A stretch of DNA of 64,000 nucleotides from Phlebiopsis flavidoalba. Its lineage: Eukaryota > Basidiomycota > Agaricomycetes > Polyporales > Phanerochaetaceae. The stretch lies in assembly GCA_035772785.1 (NCBI GenBank), contig JAOCPU010000014.1, positions 62,001-126,000 of the forward strand, in the 5' to 3' direction. A model generated the notes under the pieces. That model did no database searches. It had not been told where the DNA came from and was given only the letters and a program-made list of their open reading frames with translations. Positions 26,301 to 39,413 of this stretch are shown here, piece after piece. The translations under genes were made by a program, and so were the position numbers. Position 1 is the first letter of the stretch. Each line of letters starts with the position of its first letter.

Positions 26301-26671
26301 TTCCGGATTCCGAAAAGGCCCGTTTGGCAAGGCTGCGTATCCTCATCCGCGTGCTATAGAGCTTATTACGTTCTGACTGGTCCTTATCAGAACGTGTTCG
26401 TAACTGGAGCGCGGGCTTCGCAATTGCCTGGATTAATCCCTCGGCTACAAGCATCTCTCAGGCCAATTTTGCCCCCGCGGAGATGCCCCTCTCAATCGTC
26501 AAGGCTACTGATCCGTTCAACGATGCCTGGCGAGGCATGGCACCAGACTTTGCTCAGACTGACGAGTTCCCCAGGTATGGGGTAACAAAGGCAGAGTACG
26601 AAGAATGGGGAGGGGAAGAAAGGATCAAACGTTGGTGGGGCGGAAACTGGAATTCTTCTGTTACAATCTAA
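23399..26671 (+). CDS. ARP5: Actin-related protein Arp5, INO80 chromatin-remodelling subunit
   Basis: Arp5 is a nuclear actin-fold subunit of INO80 that couples the remodeller's ATPase to the nucleosome. Ordered pieces in changing frames: YDSFPGQSTPLVI...HNGS (actin phosphate-1 loop) and NVVAKFKERKF-type sequence near 23.5-23.6 kb; SPTIEHPVLMTERL (24040); TSELLFELY; the GASTSVISH turn; LMSHAKR; TLKDPLQMRA. The Arp5-specific coiled insertion follows: EEKTEEELAKIAERRR (24.76 kb), DLQYLTNLKERKA (24.95 kb), ENDAALDGTIQ (25.1 kb), LLNVPDEE then LDEDG (25.3 kb), KEKKKQRLMKAG (25.37 kb). The end is clean: LNVERW, SAGLGEVLQNILARFPDSEK, QLPGLIPRLQASLRPILPP, DPFNDAWRGMA, VTKAEYEEWGGEERIKRWW and stop at 26669. 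Introns are visible, for example one starting GTACGTATTA at about 25861 and one ending TATTTTCCAG at about 26169. The start codon is tentative. Damage is severe between 23.4 and 25.9 kb. Confidence 0.87.
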
Positions 26672-26865
26672 GTCCTCTTTGCCCACGCTGCATGTGCTGT
26701 AAGATATAGTTCCATGTGAAGAGCCATCTTATGTGGTAAAACGAGTAGTTTCTTGATAGGCTAATAGGTTAGAGTGAAGTACATTGAGAAAGACCGACGC
26801 TTAGAAAGCAAGGCGTTGGGGAATAATCCCATCAGAACGCAAGAAATGAAGGTCCAAGGAGTCTA

Positions 26866-27807
<942 letters not shown>

Positions 27808-29540
27808 CGTGCTAGAGAGCTAAGGGTCACATCGGAGAGGGGGACTTATCAGCACACTAGTCATGAGTAGCTTGGATGAAGACTGACTGTGTTATGATTT
27901 GAGATGAGAGGGTAGGGTAGGATTTGCCGGGTCGGGGGGCGGGGAAGGTGAAGGCTTGAGTGTGACGCTGCTCGCCCGTCGTACGTGGGGACCAGTGGCC
28001 ATTAGCGCCGCCACGTGCAGAGCACAGTGACCGCCCCTGAACGTGTCACAAGGCGACAGGATGCTGTCACGCGAGTTACCCATACGTCACGAGCATGTAT
28101 TGTCACAAAACCCGCGCTCTTTAAATTGCCAGAGTGAGTGCCACCGCCCACATTTTGTCAAGCATGGCATGCAATATCTTACTCATTTCGTGATTTGAAC
28201 TCATCTACAAACCAGCTGTAGAAGACTCCAGCTAAGAAGCTACATACGCTTAGATATAAGTAGGCTGAAGCTAAATAGCCGAGCCTACACATATCTACCC
28301 GTGGTAGCTGAATATCCAGACTGTGAAGTTCAGAGTGTCAAGGACCCCGACACGAGGCGAGCCCCTGGGCGAAATTCCGCCCACCTCATCTGTCTGTACA
28401 CAACCTCGTCGAACATGTCTGGTGCGGTCAACAAAACCTCTACTACACCGCAAGCATATCCCACACCAAACTCGAGGACAACATACTTGCGCCAGATAGT
28501 CTCCCGGACCAGGGGTACTCTCCGAGAGCGCTATATGACTTACTTACGGCACCTCGCCCCAACTCCACATCCATCAACGCAACGCCTCGTGAATGAAACG
28601 TTGATGGACACGGTCCAGTTAGCATACCAAGGGAGCAAAGCCTAGCAACACCCTTGCCTATGCCAGGGAAGTGGTATTAAACGTGTCCTCTTTGTTCTGA
28701 GCGCCCAAAATACACGGCTAATTTGTCTCTCAACCTCAGCCCATGCCGTAGCCTTTCTGTCCCTACGGTTTTGACAGATACAAGCGATCAGCGAGCCCAT
28801 CGAGCGCCCCAAGCGCAAGTACCTGGCTCCGACACGTATATTGCACCTTGACAACCTAAAAGGCGTCGGGAAAATCGACTCGATGAAAAGCACGCGAATC
28901 ATCTGTAAACGCAAATGCACCCGCAAACAATACCTTTCTAAGGAGCAGTACGCAAAGGTTTAGTAGCTTAGCTAACTCTAGGTCCAGAAGATTTATAGTA
29001 TTAAGAGTAACACGAAGTGTAGCAAAACCCACGACCAGCACAATCAATCGCAGTCATCACTTCAGCTCATTCTTGGATTACATAGTGAGCAACAGATGTT
29101 GTCGCAAGCTTCATTTTGGCTGTGTCTCTCATGTCTTTGACATCCTCCTGGTGTGCGCAGAAAACGGTAAAACGTGCCCCGCGACGGAACGACTTCTTTG
29201 ATGGGAAGTCTACCACCAGAGATCACGGAGTTCAAGTACATATTGTACGTTTGCCTCCCTAAGTGTGTTTGTGGCAATTGACGAGAGGTGCAAATTCTAT
29301 TCCTATGTTTCAGAAGGCAACACGGCTGGTCAGCGCTCTGCCGAACGTACCAGTCGTACTGAGTCGTACACAGGACCTCGTCGGAACGCGTCAGACCTGA
29401 TTAGTGATGAATCTTCTTATCACAGTCATAGGTTGAAGTGATCCGCGCTGAGTCGAATACTAGCAAGAATCTACCGTAGTGAGTGAAGATAAATGAAGAG
29501 CGTCCGAGTAGGTTTATGTGTTAGGATCACAGGGCATACA
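27808..29540. other. Intergenic region, no recognised gene
   Basis: Upstream of Rab8 and downstream of the calpain-like gene. Open frames at 28301-28645 (+), 28642-28926 (-) and 28856-29047 (-) have no recognisable motif. An overlapping + frame near 28.44 kb reads TASISHTKLEDNILAPDSL without a family match. Confidence 0.45.
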
Positions 29541-32500
29541 CTACATTACAGTTGTTGAATAGATCATCATCCTGAACGAGACGAGCACACTCCCAGGGCG
29601 TGAATGTCGATGGCACTATTGCGTAGGTTCCTGGTGGCAAGAGAGCTGATCGAAGCAGGACCCCACAGACAGACAATCGCTGTAAGCCCCGGATGTAGCA
29701 ACGAGCGGTCCCAGTTTTGCCCTCGGCCAGTAGGACTGAAAACCGAGACGGTTCAACCTGTCCCGGCCACCGTAAGATAGCGGGTTTGCTGAGCTGTAAG
29801 CGTATGCTAACAAACCGATGCGGAGAATTAGACGAGAAATCGACACGTTGTCGTTTGAGAGAGCACGTACAGCAATTCCGTCTGGGATGGCAGTTGTAAC
29901 TTGTAAGCAGGGTTTTGCTCATAAAGCTGGAACTGCGGGGAACCAGCAGCGGTCTTTGGTGGTCCATGAACCTCGAACCGGCTTACTATACATCCCAGCC
30001 CCCTCCAGAGGTAATTGAGATAGGATCTCGATCTGCGTACTGCAGTCAAGCTTGAAAGTATGTACGGACCCGTGTGGCGCGGTTCGAAAGATGATACGAC
30101 GACGGTATTTATATCGCCAGCTGCTCAGGCTGTAGTAGGTAAGGGCATGAGCTCGACACGTGATAATGCGACTGACCATTGAGTTCTGAGATTGCAGAAG
30201 CATGTCCATGAACTGTACGAGTTAGAACCCGATGCAATGTCGCTATGCGCGGTACTGTACACATATCAGCGTTCGTAGAGCGATCACCATCAATTTAATG
30301 GCTTACTCGTCCCCGATACGCTGTCCTTGAGACCAGATTGCAAACCACATTGAGAGGCGTATGTCTATCCCCTCGGAAGTGACAAACGCAAACTTTTGAC
30401 TTCTTTGTTCTATTATGGGTGATTACCGCTCGCCGGGTCCCCGGATGTATTCGGATGTGATATTGAGGATTGATCAAGAAGGTAGGCAAAGCTGAATTTC
30501 CGCCGGCATTTTCTCGTCGTGAACTTCCCTGTCACCTGAGACGATGAGATTGAAGGTCTGTCTCAAGTTAAAATAGACTCGACCGACCGATTTGGTGTAG
30601 GAGAGTGCGGGAAGGGGGGCCGAGCTCCCGAGACCAAGTCATCAGGTGACAAGAGTGCGCGGAAATGGTAAATCCGATATTGTCGTGGGCGCGCCATCAT
30701 ATATGAAACAAAAAACGAAACGCATTGTTGCCTGCAGCTTGCAGGTACTCGTATCTAAAAATTGAGCCGTGTCAGAGTAACCTAAAGATCGACATCGCTC
30801 ACCAGCACTTTGTGTGTTATTTGTATATTCCCCCTTCGCAAAAAATCAACATTGTCCAAGTAAATTTTGATTAATGACCCACCGTGATTGAATGTTCCGC
30901 GTTCCCCTTCGTGCTAAGTTCCTCTTCCAGGGACAGAGCGATGAAGTCGCCAGCTTCGTTTGAATGGGGTCACATGGCGGCTCAGAAGGACCCAAACTTC
31001 TGAGCTGGCGGGTATACTCTTCAAGCTTGAGGGTTAAATGCAGTTGGCAAGCTAAAAAGTGCCAATTGCAGCGTAAAACCAGGTAACTCTTTGCCTAATC
31101 AACACGTACGCAGTCTTTCCTCAGTGTCAATCTCTTGCTTCCAGGTGCTAAAGTCTGCCGTCAAAGACTGCAACGCGCACCAAGTCATGAAAAGAGACAC
31201 TCTAAGGGGGGAACCCATGGAAAGTCGACCTGATGGGCAAACATTCTGGGGGTCCCAGCTAAGATATAGCCCATTGAAGCATCGGCACAAACGCGATAAA
31301 TCCATGAGACTTCACAAAGACTCCTTATGTGACGTGTTAGTAATCGTACAGCGAAAAAAAAGGCTGCATACGAGACGGGGCGGAGTCTTATCTTCCAAAG
31401 ACATGTCTGGGGGGGAGGCTAAAAAGTAATCCCCAAAACGACGCTCGCGAAGCTTCGACGCTGGTCCTGGGGGGGGCCAGGGATTCAAAAAAACAAAAAT
31501 ACACACAAGCCACGGTCAGGTCCTTCCTCTAGCTATCATACCTACCATATTTTTCTGGGCAAGACCTCAGTACATAAAGAGAAGGGCGAACAGTAGGTTT
31601 GGAGCTAACCTATGACCGCATAAGCAGTGAGCCGAGCAGTAGCCAGCCCACCGACTCGACCGCTTGGTACCGGATCTCGTGAACCCGTGCCAATGGTGAG
31701 CATACAATGTCCTTGAAAAGCATAGAATATTAGCCACGCCACTGATGATCGCTACGCTGGTGCATACCGTTTTCGAAAGAACTGTGTAGAACCTCTCGCG
31801 CCATGTCTGTCCTCGACAGTTCGAAGTGACGCGACTTGAGGAGAGTATGAGCGAGCTGCGATAGTGAAGGAGGAGAAATTCGGCACTTGACCTCATAATA
31901 TCGTCGTGTGTTCGGGTATCCATTCCAGTAAAGGGTACATGGAGACGGCGTGCGTAAGGGGTGGAAATGAACGTCACGTCGATATCGATGCGATCTACTT
32001 CAGTAGAGGTCCACCGCGCTTGACAGGCTGTGTATCGTTGCAGGGCATTAGCGATGGTATTTATCGTACAAAGTGAGACACTTACGATCAAGGAAATTCA
32101 TAGCTCCCATCAGTTTCATGTACTATACGCGCATTGGCTTCTCGGTTCTCATAGAAAGTACAGAAAGCACACACGGCTTTTCTAATAGACTGGGCCAAAG
32201 CTCGGTGCTTGCCTCCGTGACATAACATCTGGAGGCTTTTTGACTCTATGCGGCAGCCTTGTCCTCAAATGTCTAAATAGGTATACTACGATAGAGTGAG
32301 AAGATCAGATCGTCGCGAAGAAAAACACGGCTCCAACTCGTCTGTAGTGCTCCATTTATAAAAGACGGACAGAGTGTGTGGCCGCTCGACGGAAATATTA
32401 GAGCTCAGTCCTGGTCTTGTGGGCGGATAGAGCGGAACCCCAAGCTGTAGGCGCAGTCCATATTTCCAGTGGAATCTGCAACGTGCCGCAGACAGGCCCC

Positions 32501-33200
32501 ACCTTTGTGATCTGTGATTCGTGGGCAGACAAACGTCGATGTGAGCACTGAAGAAACATGCTGAATGATGTGCTGAGGACAGACAGCAGTCCTCTGGTGC
32601 GAGCGAGATAGCGCCTGAGCACAAGACGTATTCGTCCTCCGGGTATGCGCCCATCTGAGGGCCTTGCGAGTCTGCTCGACGGAAATGCTTGGGTTGTGAG
32701 GTGTCGCGGCTGAAGAGCGACGCTTAACCCCCCACGAAAATTTTTGTTGGACGAGTATAGTTCAACCTGTTTGCTGTGCTCGAATCCCAATAGGGTTGAG
32801 ATCCCATTCGACAGAGGCGATCTGTGCAGTACAAGGGCTGTTTTCTACCTTGCGTTACACGCTCTAAAACACTGCGCATCTCTCCGAATGACATGTGTAA
32901 CCTAGGTTTCGGAGAAAGGAGTCTCTCGAGGACCGGGGCAAAACGCTCATACTTCTTCCTCTTCATTATCTTCTCCGCGCACGATCGCGGCAGCATTTTG
33001 CCGCATCGGCCGGCTTGCAATTTGTCCTCGGGAAGCGCCTGACGTTGGAAGGTTGTCAGTGGCCAATGTGTAGGCGTGTAGATGGTTCAGCGGCTTCTTA
33101 TGTACAGCTTGAAAGCTCTTGTCTAGGTCTCTCTGACGCGTTCAGCTTTTGTCGCTGATAAGGATATAAAGTCTTCATGTCGGTTCAGTCAGCATGTCTG
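29541..33200 (-). CDS. RIM13: Calpain-like cysteine protease, PalB/Rim13 type (heavily frameshifted)
   Basis: PalB/Rim13 is the ESCRT-III-linked protease that processes the pH-response factor PacC/Rim101. Pieces in order from the 5' end: a possible MIT helix (KAAEP..LHLH, 33.08 kb); PYWDSSTANRLNYTR; AYPEDEYVLCSGAISLAPEDC (32.6 kb, likely active-site Cys region); LWPSLLEK and YMKLMGAMNF (32.1-32.2 kb); an SSAVDLY-like piece and WIPEHT-like text; a Thr-Leu-Gly-Thr-Gly-type piece and AHAYAVI (31.62 kb, active-site His after removing one extra base); FLNPWPPPGP (31.47 kb, active-site Asn-Pro-Trp); FNGLYLSWDPQ (31.26 kb). Two calpain domain-III-like segments follow: INPQYHIRIHP with KKSKVCV and GDRHTPLNV (30.3-30.5 kb), then LPPGTYAIVPSTFTPG with a MIYSTT end (29.55-29.65 kb). 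The assignment is by motif order. Introns and the start are not resolved. Confidence 0.75.
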
Positions 33201-33742
33201 CCACACTGCGGCAAGAGGGCAGCTTATTGACAATACACTGTGCCTCCTGGTGGTTCTGAATATTCCCATGGGCGTCGCTAGGACAGATATCAAATTTCTA
33301 CACGATTTCGGGGTACAGAGGGTGCGACCTGTTGAGAATGATGGAAATCGGAAGGATTGGTTTCGCGTAGAGGTGAAAGTCAAAGAGGAGAGCACTTGCG
33401 GCGCATATCCGAGTGCCGGAAAGGACTGATACACCATCATGAACCACGTGGCAGATCGTTCCCCATATTAGGCGCCGCAGCAAGGGCACCAGCCACCGCC
33501 TGCCGCCACTGACACTGCACCCGAGTATCGAGCCAATCTTGCGTACTAACACTCCGAAGGACGTCCGCCTGATAAATGATTACAAAATACTCCCACGAGA
33601 AGACACCAAGAGTGTTGGGTCGAACAAACGATATGAGCAGCCCAGAGACGCATGATAGCAGGACGTACTGCAACACTCTATTCAAAAGTTCTATAAGTAC
33701 CTGGCATTTTTTTTCCCTCGCAAAATGATATTATGAATTCAA
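33201..33742. other. Spacer between calpain-like gene and P450
   Basis: Holds a short - strand frame (33437-33685) with a hydrophobic start and FSWEYFVIIYQADVLRSV. It could be an extra exon of the calpain-like gene or unrelated. I do not assign it. Confidence 0.35.
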
Positions 33743-36624
33743 TCATGGTTTACATCGCTTCTCAGTAGCATCACCGCGCATGTCAACCCAGAGTCCCACC
33801 ACCTGAGATAACACCAAATACGTCAGCTCACGTGCACTCACATGATAAACTTCAAGTCCGCTCACTGGACAAACATAGTCAAGTGCGACTTGATAAGCAC
33901 CTTGTCGGTGCCATCGTAATTGGTGAGTCCGCGTAGCCCGTTGGGAATGGCAGCCTCCCGGATTTTGCCTCATGTTTCAACAATGGATCTCTGAGATTTT
34001 GCTGAAGGAAGACGAATGAGCATAAACGAGGTTCATTATACGCGAACGACACTACGTCTGGCGTTCAGTTTCTTTGTCACAACGACAGCGACTCAAACTG
34101 TGGACCTACTTGTTGTCCAAGACATATCCGAGGTACCTGCATTGAACGGAGGAAGATGAAAGGGTTTGGCGTGAGGTACTTCGAAACGCGCTCGTGTCTA
34201 GGAAGCGGTCTTCGGATCCGGAACTTGTGCGCTACACCGGGGTCGGTCAGTGTGCGATAGGTGAAGCTGGTAAGTTTGCATACCATCAGGACTCCCAGAG
34301 ATCTTTTTCGGCGATGCTGATGGATAAACACGGAATAGAGGCATTCTTTTACGTGCTTTAGCATGGCAACCACGCCCGTTAAAATGAGGCGAGTCCAGTG
34401 CAGCTACCTTGTACGCTAGCTTGTGGAACATAGATCGGAACTGGCCTCCTGGACAGTAGGGACTGCCGGCCACACAGTCGCGTTGACGGAAATCGAACGT
34501 TGGACCGACAGGACTGAGTTTTAGTTGAGGATATAGTCTTAAGCAGCTGTGCCCGCGAGAGAAGTTCGAGGCAGACTCACACAGGTGGATACATGCGAAG
34601 CACCTCTGCGAATGGCGTTAGCCTTGCTTTGATGACCACGTCCCACAGATATCCACCTTACCGCAGTTGATGACGCCCTGAGATACTTCAACTCGCGTAT
34701 ATCGTCGTACATCGAGGTCGTCTGGCCCGCCCTTGTTCCTAAATGTTTCGTCTAGGATCTACTTCACGAAGGCGACGGTGGATATCCGGGTGTTGCGGTG
34801 CGAGCATGTAAGCGCCGCAATTGTCAGTCGTGCGAGACGGCGAGATGGTGTCACGGCCACCGGCGAGCAGCAAAATTGTTAGGTCCCAGTGTTTCATCTC
34901 TGATGATTTCGCGGGTGGCTATGGGAAGGAGTATAAGATGAGGGAGGAATAAAAATTGGCAAGGTTTCCTACCGTCGGTCGAGCTTGACAAACGAGATGA
35001 CAGCGTCTCCCCTTCCGACCTGGTATGTGCGAGAGTCGCTCCATCTTCGACAGCCTTATCTATATTTTCAGTCCTTTGCCGGCACTCAAGCAGCCGATTG
35101 GGCTTCTTCGCGGCCGCGCAAGAGCGCGGGCCCCCCTGCCTTCGAGGAGGCACAGGTTGGTTGAATAAACTCATCCATCACCTTTGACACTCTGGTGGAA
35201 TCCACTTTGCTTCCCCAGAATTGCCCATCCATAGCGGCTCCACAGGCAGTGGACCGCGTGTGAAAGCCCGTCCGTGACAGCCCCACGTATTGCGGACCCT
35301 ATCTGTGCGTCGAGAAATGCATGAGCAAAACGGTTTCGCGCGGGTGTGATGCGCGGTTTTTATCCGCCTCGGCCTGTGGTGTGCCAGGCGGGTAGGGAGG
35401 CCAGCTGATAACGAGCGTAACATCTTGTCCGAAAAGAAATTCTGTAGCGGAATCAAGGGTGTGTGAACGTGGTGAAACGAGAGACGAGATCCTACACGTC
35501 CAAAATTCAGCTACGCTTTCTGTCCACACGATGGATGCTTACCTGCCAATCTACTGGGAAGCCCTCGGCGAGACGCGTTTTCATGAGGCTGATTCGCTGC
35601 TTCGGCATGTCTTTTTATGACTCGTCAACAATCGCGACTTCTTCTAAGCCCGAAGAAGGCGCTTACCTGTCGAAGACGTCGAAGTGCGAGAGATGCGGTC
35701 GCGGCTGAGAACGGGCCTTGTCATACCCCGGTGGAATCTGCGTTGGGATAGAACCAGTCCATGAACATCTCCATGAAACCTCGCTCTGTGAACCACTCAC
35801 TTCCAAAGTTCGCCTAGGTTAGATGTGAGTCAATGTGAGCATTCTAGCGCTACGACCGACTCGACCATCCGCATTAAAGGACTCCCAGTTACCCAGCAGT
35901 GACTTCATCTGGAAACGGAAACTCAGGACCTGAGTAATAATATTGTAAATGGGTCGCACACTTCTATATGTGAAGGAGCGCCTACCTTTCTCATATCCCT
36001 GAAAGTCTGTAGCAAGGATTCTCTGAACTATAGTCAGTTCATCGTCGAGACCTAGAGGTAGCCTAAGTGGCTTGACCTTGATGTACTCAGGCTCCGAGGT
36101 AGTGTATGCTGTCATGAGAGTCAATTCTTCTGATCATACTCCATACAGGTTCAGCGCGAAGAGACTGACCCTTGTCTGAAACAGTACTCGCCAGTTAAAT
36201 GTGTATCCATACGTCTCCGAGTATTGTGCGAGGCGATAACCTAATAGTATTCGAGCATTCCAGTGAGTTGACGTCGCGATCAAGTTGCACAAGTTGGCCC
36301 TACACAGTATTTTTGAGCTCCAGTCTTCTCGGATAGCCTTGATGAGGTCAATACCGGCGATACTGTGAGACTCGACGACAGGGGGGTAGGGCTGCCCTGC
36401 CGCCGCTGCAGCAGCCCTAGCGATCGCGAAGGTCGTACCATTGAACGGACAACGTCAACGCTAAGGGCCATGATAGCAGATAGCCAAGGGCTAGAAGCCA
36501 GGATGGAACGGCAATGTTGAAAGCAGTCTTCGCGACATACGACGCGACATACACCACGGCGGGCGGGGCCAACAGCTGGGGGATCCGCGGGGAGAGATAC
36601 AGGACTCCGGGAGGCAAGAACCAT
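33743..36624 (-). CDS. Cytochrome P450, CYP63-like
   Basis: Membrane-anchored haem monooxygenase of the basidiomycete xenobiotic/alkane-oxidising type. From ATG 36624 (one base slip after MV): LPPGVLYLSPRIPQLLAPP, then a hydrophobic anchor (VPSWLLALGYLLSWPLALTL). Next: SIAGIDLIKAIRED, GYTFNWRVLFQTR, TSEPEYIK, ILATDFQGYEKG, FRFQMKSLLG, FHRGMTRPVLSRDRI, HFDVFDR, MKTRLAEGFPVDWQ and TLDSATEFLFGQDV. The I-helix AGRDT lies at about 34.85 kb, DDIRELKYLRA at 34.7 kb, EVLRMYPPV (Glu-x-x-Arg) at 34.6 kb, and KYLTPNPFIFL with PRICLGQQ at 34.1-34.2 kb (haem-binding Cys). The last pieces are FAYNEASF, KSHLTMFVQ and GLWVDMRGDA before the stop. At least seven short introns are visible, including ones starting GTAGGCGCTC and GTAAGCATCC. 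All diagnostic motifs are present despite frequent frame slips. The family call is by resemblance only. Confidence 0.93.
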
Positions 36625-37492
36625 GGTTGGGAAAGCAGCAGACATGCGGGCTTGCTAGCTTTATAGGCGATCAGAAGACGAAGGAACGGGTTGCGGCGCA
36701 AGCTTCCGTGCTGTGGTTTACGACACGAGGGAGGATCGGCGTTCAGCAGAGCCAAGCCGCACGACCGCTTGGACCCACCCCCTGCGGGTCTGACGAGTTG
36801 AGATTTGGTGAGCACGTCGGCGAGGGATGTTCAAGAATGATTTCGACTCCCGGGCTACATCTCATGGGCCGTGGGGTGTGAAAAAGTTCGCATCTGCGCA
36901 GTTTTGTATGGAGGTTCAATGCCTCGTTGGGATCCCACAATCACATGAAGACATACCTTCAACAACTCGATATAACGTCCATGAAAACGCGTAGAAAGAG
37001 CGTCGTGAGTACAAGCAACAACGGTCCCGCAGGTTGACATGTCTGACAGAGGCTCAGGAAACCCTCGCGTGTTTAAAACGTGAACGACTTCCCCACGTGC
37101 ACATCGCTCTACTATCTCTACACCACACCATGAAAGCAAATCGACAGCGTCGTGAATCATCCAAAATGTCCTGTCAGAGCGCAGCAAACAAGATGCATAC
37201 GATTGGTAGAAAACTGCATATTTAGTAACCAGATCTCAGAGTGAAATAAGCTGAAATTCAAAGCTGCGATATGCAGAATGGTGATCGCGGGACATGGCAC
37301 TTCCTTCGGACACGTCTCGGGAGCTACGTCAGTGCGATACATAATCAAAATTCCCCACTACTCCAGTATTCTTACAAAAAGACAACAAATGCATAGTACG
37401 AATCAACCAACCACAACCGAATGCAGGGCGACATAGAACCAAGCACAGTCACAAACAAAAAGGCACACGTACACGCCATGAATAGCGGGAGT
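36625..37492. other. P450 upstream region and eIF5 downstream region
   Basis: No convincing gene. Short frames at 36627-36881 (+), 36743-36940 (-) and 36855-37187 (-) lack motifs. The P450 promoter must lie in the left part. Confidence 0.5.
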
Positions 37493-38833
37493 TTACTCGT
37501 CGTCATCCTCGTCACTGTCCTCCGCCTCCTCCAACCACTTCAAGAACGGCTCGCTGGCCTTGCGAACCTTCTTGCTCGTCTCGCGGTCAACGTACTTCTT
37601 GCTGACATGAGTACCCCACTGCGTGATGACCTCTTCCTCGAGGATATCCGCCTGATAGAAGGCCATGAGGATTTTCGGAATTGCCGGGATGAGGGGTGGG
37701 GTACATCATGCCCACGAGGCGTTCGACGCCTCCCAAGAGGGACTTTTGATGCTTCTCCGATGTCACCATCTACATTCAAAGTCGGTCATTGACAAATCAT
37801 CATTAGCCACGACCGAGTCGACGTACCTTTTTGAACAGAGCAGCGTTGGAAGCGATCTGACTGAGGACCTCCTCGTCGAAAAGTGTCTGCGCAAGAACCT
37901 GGACGGCTTTGTGCTTCTTCGCGATGCCCAGCTCCTCCGCCTTTTTGTAGATCTCCACAGGCCCGGCGTCGCGGTTCTCCTGCGCCCAACGACCCGAGCT
38001 GCGAGTAGGGGCTGTCGGCATCTTCATCACTGTCATCGTCGCCTCCGCCAAGACTGAGGCTAGCCATGGCGTTTCTCAGCGTCGGCCTTGGTGCGGGCCC
38101 GGACGGCCTCCGCGGAGGTGTCGACAGACCAGTCTTCCTTGACAATCTCAGAATCGGCGTTGAGGTCAGCAGCCTCGGCCTTGATACGTTTTGTGAGCTC
38201 GTCGTCGCTTCTCAGCGTCCCAGGCCCTCAATGGGCGGAGTGTTCGCCTCGCATGGGCACCACCGCCGCCGGACGGGCTATCCGCACCGCCCTTCTTCTT
38301 GCTCTTCTTCGGGTTCTTGGGCGGGTTCCTCAAGATGAACGCGGTGAGCTTGTGACGCATGTCGACGCCCGTGCGCTCGCCGCACGCCTTGCAGTCGCGG
38401 ATGATGTGTCGTCCGTCTTCGTGATAATGAGGTCCGTCTCCGGGTTCTTGCACGACTTGCACAGTACGAACTTGTCGATGAAGCCGTCGAGCAGCTCACG
38501 CAGTTTCGTGGCGTCATGCGCGCCGTTGACAATGTAGCGGTCGTTTCTTCTCGTCGAACGAAGTCTGTGCGCCGAGCTCGCATCCAAAGAACTTGGTGGG
38601 GGTAGGTCGGAGGACGGGGAGAGCGCTCGAGCCACGTCAGACATGTTGGGGACGAGACCAGTCTTGATGCCGTTAAAACCCTTGCCTTCGATCTTTGGTG
38701 GAGGAGAAGGGGCATACTAGAGGATGGCGCATGAGCCAATTCTTTTTGATAAACGAGTTGTAGATTGCTCACCGGTAGCAGGTAGAAACTTGTCATCGAC
38801 ATCGCGACGAATGTTGACAACTCCGGCAGCCAT
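37493..38833 (-). CDS. TIF5: Translation initiation factor eIF5
   Basis: GTPase-activating protein for eIF2 in the 43S/48S complex. From ATG 38833: [20 protein letters not shown], intron 38717-38772, then [82 protein letters not shown] (four zinc cysteines) and the lysine-rich [16 protein letters not shown]. Arg15, the GAP arginine, lies in the first exon (NIRRD). The C-terminal W2/HEAT part reads [38 protein letters not shown], intron 37770-37826, [32 protein letters not shown] and [18 protein letters not shown] (aromatic-acidic end). Frame errors are easy to localise: an extra G in 38598-38602, an extra T in 38544-38546, and insertion plus deletion near 38.40-38.42 kb. Confidence 0.97.
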
Positions 38834-39413
38834 GTTGGGTGGTTAAGAGTTTTCTTAGCGCTGCAGCATAAGTATCGTCGGTTCCATGGTATACTTGGAC
38901 GCAAAAGCTGAATCACATACAAGAAACTGAGAGAGTCGATTGGGTTGGTAACTGTCTTTTTACGTTCCGTGTGATATAGTAATTGGCGGCCGAAGCATGA
39001 ATCCCCTGCTGGCACAGAAGATGCGGGGGTGTAAGACGGAGTAGGACGAAATTGTGAAAGTCGAGGAAATAGCAGGACGACGTTTACACAGGTGTGTGGT
39101 GGGGATGGTGGTGGTGAGAGACGAAATCTCCGAGATGAATTTTCAGACGGTTTATACCGCCCTCGGGAGTTGCCAGCTCTCTTCAGCCGAGCACTTGCTG
39201 TGGGCGGCGTGAGGACCGCTCAGCTGAGCAAGCACAAAGTTTTCCCGAAGTCCCAAGGCTGACATAAATGATGGGAATGCGATTACGGCACGAGTACGCG
39301 GGAGTCTAGTATAGAGGTACAGAGATGTAGAGGAACATAACCACATAACTAGTCCGAACGCCACTGAGATAAAGCGATCCAAAGCCTCCGACTAGCGCAA
39401 AGCGCTAGAGATT
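38834..39413. other. eIF5 upstream region and DBP3 downstream region
   Basis: 580 bp between the eIF5 start codon and the DBP3 stop codon, both genes on the - strand. No coding signal, RNA gene or repeat is recognised. Confidence 0.6.

Noticed and set aside
32700..33000. KIFVGG-like string suggesting an RNA-recognition motif
   Set aside because: The RNP partner motif is absent, and the surrounding sequence fits the N-terminal half of the PalB-like protease better.
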